In this document: piece by piece, positions 5,680 through 6,638 of the stretch
Layout: each line of letters begins with the position of its first letter
How positions within the stretch are numbered: the stretch's first letter is position 1
DNA from: Chloroflexota bacterium
GTDB taxonomy: Bacteria; Chloroflexota; Dehalococcoidia; Bin125
Reading direction: 5' to 3'
Length of the DNA: 6,638 nt
Assembly: GCA_026707335.1 (NCBI GenBank)
Contig: JAPOXB010000081.1
Span: 1-6,638, forward strand
Made by a program: the position numbers and the translations under genes
The notes under the pieces: generated by a model
The model's database searches: none
Told to the model about the DNA's origin: nothing
Seen by the model: only the letters and a program-made list of their open reading frames with translations

Positions 5680-6638
5680 TGCCCGACCTCGTCGCCGCCA
5701 TCAACATCCACATCAACCCCCACCTCTTCGACGGGGGCTTCGCGCTCACATGGCACGGCCTCTTCACCGCCGTGGGCATCGCGGCCGGGGTCTGGCTGGC
5801 GGTGCGCTGCGCCCGCCGCGTCGGCCTGCCCGAGGACGACGCCTTCAGCATCGCGCTCGTCGCCGTGCCCTGCGGCATCGTGGGCGCCCGCGCCCTGTGG
5901 GTGCTCGAGCACACCGACCTGATCCACAACGTGGGCGACATCTTCGCCCTCACCGACGGCGGCATCTCCGTCTACGGGGCGATGATCGGCGGCGCGCTCG
6001 GCGGCTTCATCTACGTCGTGATCTGGAAGCCGGAGTTCCCCCGCTGGCTGGCGCTCGACGCCGCCGCGCCGGGCATGATCCTGGGCCAGGCCCTCGGACG
6101 GCTGGGCGACACGATCAACGGCGAGCACTTCGCCAAGGCCACCGACCTGCCCTGGGCCTTCCGCTACACCCACCCCAGCACCGACGGCCCCTGGGCCTCC
6201 ATCGTCGACGGCGTCGTCCCTCCCGCCGGCGACTGGTTCCGCGGGCAGGTGGGCGCGCTGTCCGAGGCGCCGGTACCGGTGCATCCGGTGGCCGGCGGCT
6301 ACGAGTTGATCCTCGACTTCATGATCCTGGGCGTGCTGCTGCTGCTGCGCCGCACCAAGCTGCTGCCCGGCTGGGGCTTCGTCTTCTACGTCCTCAGCTA
6401 CGCCGCCGTGCGGGGCCTGCTGGCCCTGCTGCGCACCGACGAGCAACTTGCCTTCGACCCGCTCTCGGTGCCGCAGTTGCTGGCCATCCTGACCGGGGCG
6501 GCGGCGCTGGCGATGGCCTGGTACCTGTGGCGCAATCCGCCCGCGCGGCCCGAGCCGGTCGACGTCTCGCGGGCGCTGCGCCGCGAGGAAGGCCGCGCCC
6601 GCCGCCGCGACGGGGCCTCGCGCGACGCCGGCTCGGTC
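5679..6638 (+). CDS. lgt: Prolipoprotein diacylglyceryl transferase (3' end missing)
   Basis: Lgt transfers diacylglycerol from phosphatidylglycerol to the lipobox cysteine of prolipoproteins at the outer face of the cytoplasmic membrane. The frame starts at an ATG overlapping the resB stop (TGATG) and runs 320 codons without a stop to the edge. Family motifs are TWHGLF (24-29), VGARALWVLEH (68-78), GGISVYGAMIGG (94-105), the Lgt signature ALGRLGDTINGEHF (138-151) followed by ATDLPWAFRY, VHPVAGGYE (201-209) and YAAVRGLLALLR (241-252). Several hydrophobic segments fit the usual seven-helix topology. Arg141 and Arg245 match the essential E. coli Arg143 and Arg239. Other positions differ: Asp144 for Asn146, Ala152 for Gly154, Ala249 for Glu243 and His26 for Tyr26. 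A basic tail begins near residue 286. A clear ribosome binding site is lacking (GAGGA about 12 bases upstream), suggesting translation coupled to the upstream gene. Confidence 0.93.
   Translation, partial: MPDLVAAINIHINPHLFDGGFALTWHGLFTAVGIAAGVWLAVRCARRVGLPEDDAFSIALVAVPCGIVGARALWVLEHTDLIHNVGDIFALTDGGISVYGAMIGGALGGFIYVVIWKPEFPRWLALDAAAPGMILGQALGRLGDTINGEHFAKATDLPWAFRYTHPSTDGPWASIVDGVVPPAGDWFRGQVGALSEAPVPVHPVAGGYELILDFMILGVLLLLRRTKLLPGWGFVFYVLSYAAVRGLLALLRTDEQLAFDPLSVPQLLAILTGAAALAMAWYLWRNPPARPEPVDVSRALRREEGRARRRDGASRDAGSV

Noticed and set aside
5382..6446. Minus-strand open frame of 354 codons opposite lgt
   Set aside because: It is a low-complexity shadow of the third-position GC bias; lgt on the + strand has the family signature.
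6536..6638. Possible fusion or extra domain at the C-terminus of Lgt
   Set aside because: The visible tail is only a basic, disordered-looking stretch and the window ends before a stop, so nothing can be concluded.

Overview
This is a very GC-rich, densely coded window with five genes, all on the + strand. They are the 3' part of murT, gatD, a membrane-anchored M23 peptidase gene, a resB-like gene, and the 5' part of lgt. I see no rRNA, tRNA, CRISPR array, insertion sequence or other sign of mobile DNA. The window looks like a conserved chromosomal envelope-biogenesis block.

Layout. Bases 2-1369 are murT, open at the left edge. It overlaps gatD (1369-2118) by one base in a TGATG junction. 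A 98-base gap follows, holding two stem-loops, a possible -10 element and a strong ribosome binding site. The M23 peptidase gene starts at a GTG (2217-3254). A second gap of 88 bases has a similar layout: a -10-like element, an 18-base perfect palindrome and the same 14-base ribosome-binding segment. The resB-like gene (3343-5679) comes next and overlaps lgt by one base in another TGATG. lgt runs off the right edge.

How the genes fit together. MurT-GatD amidates the D-glutamate of lipid II. The M23 protein is predicted to cut or remodel peptidoglycan outside the membrane. Lgt adds diacylglycerol to prolipoproteins. ResB-like proteins normally work with CcsA/ResC to deliver haem to apocytochrome c, but no partner lies in this window.

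Organism. MurT-GatD occurs mainly in monoderm lineages (Bacillota, Actinomycetota, some Chloroflexota). High GC together with this gene order and the style of the ResB and Lgt proteins makes me lean towards a GC-rich Chloroflexota, with a deep-branching actinobacterium as the alternative. This is inference and no marker gene settles it.

The window reads mostly as housekeeping. The points worth a second look are: loss of three of the four zinc-ribbon cysteines in MurT; a repeated leader layout in both intergenic gaps; an insertion inside the M23 fold; an enlarged ResB with an apparent extra membrane hairpin; and an Lgt with several changes at positions important in the E. coli enzyme. I found no convincing wholly new system.
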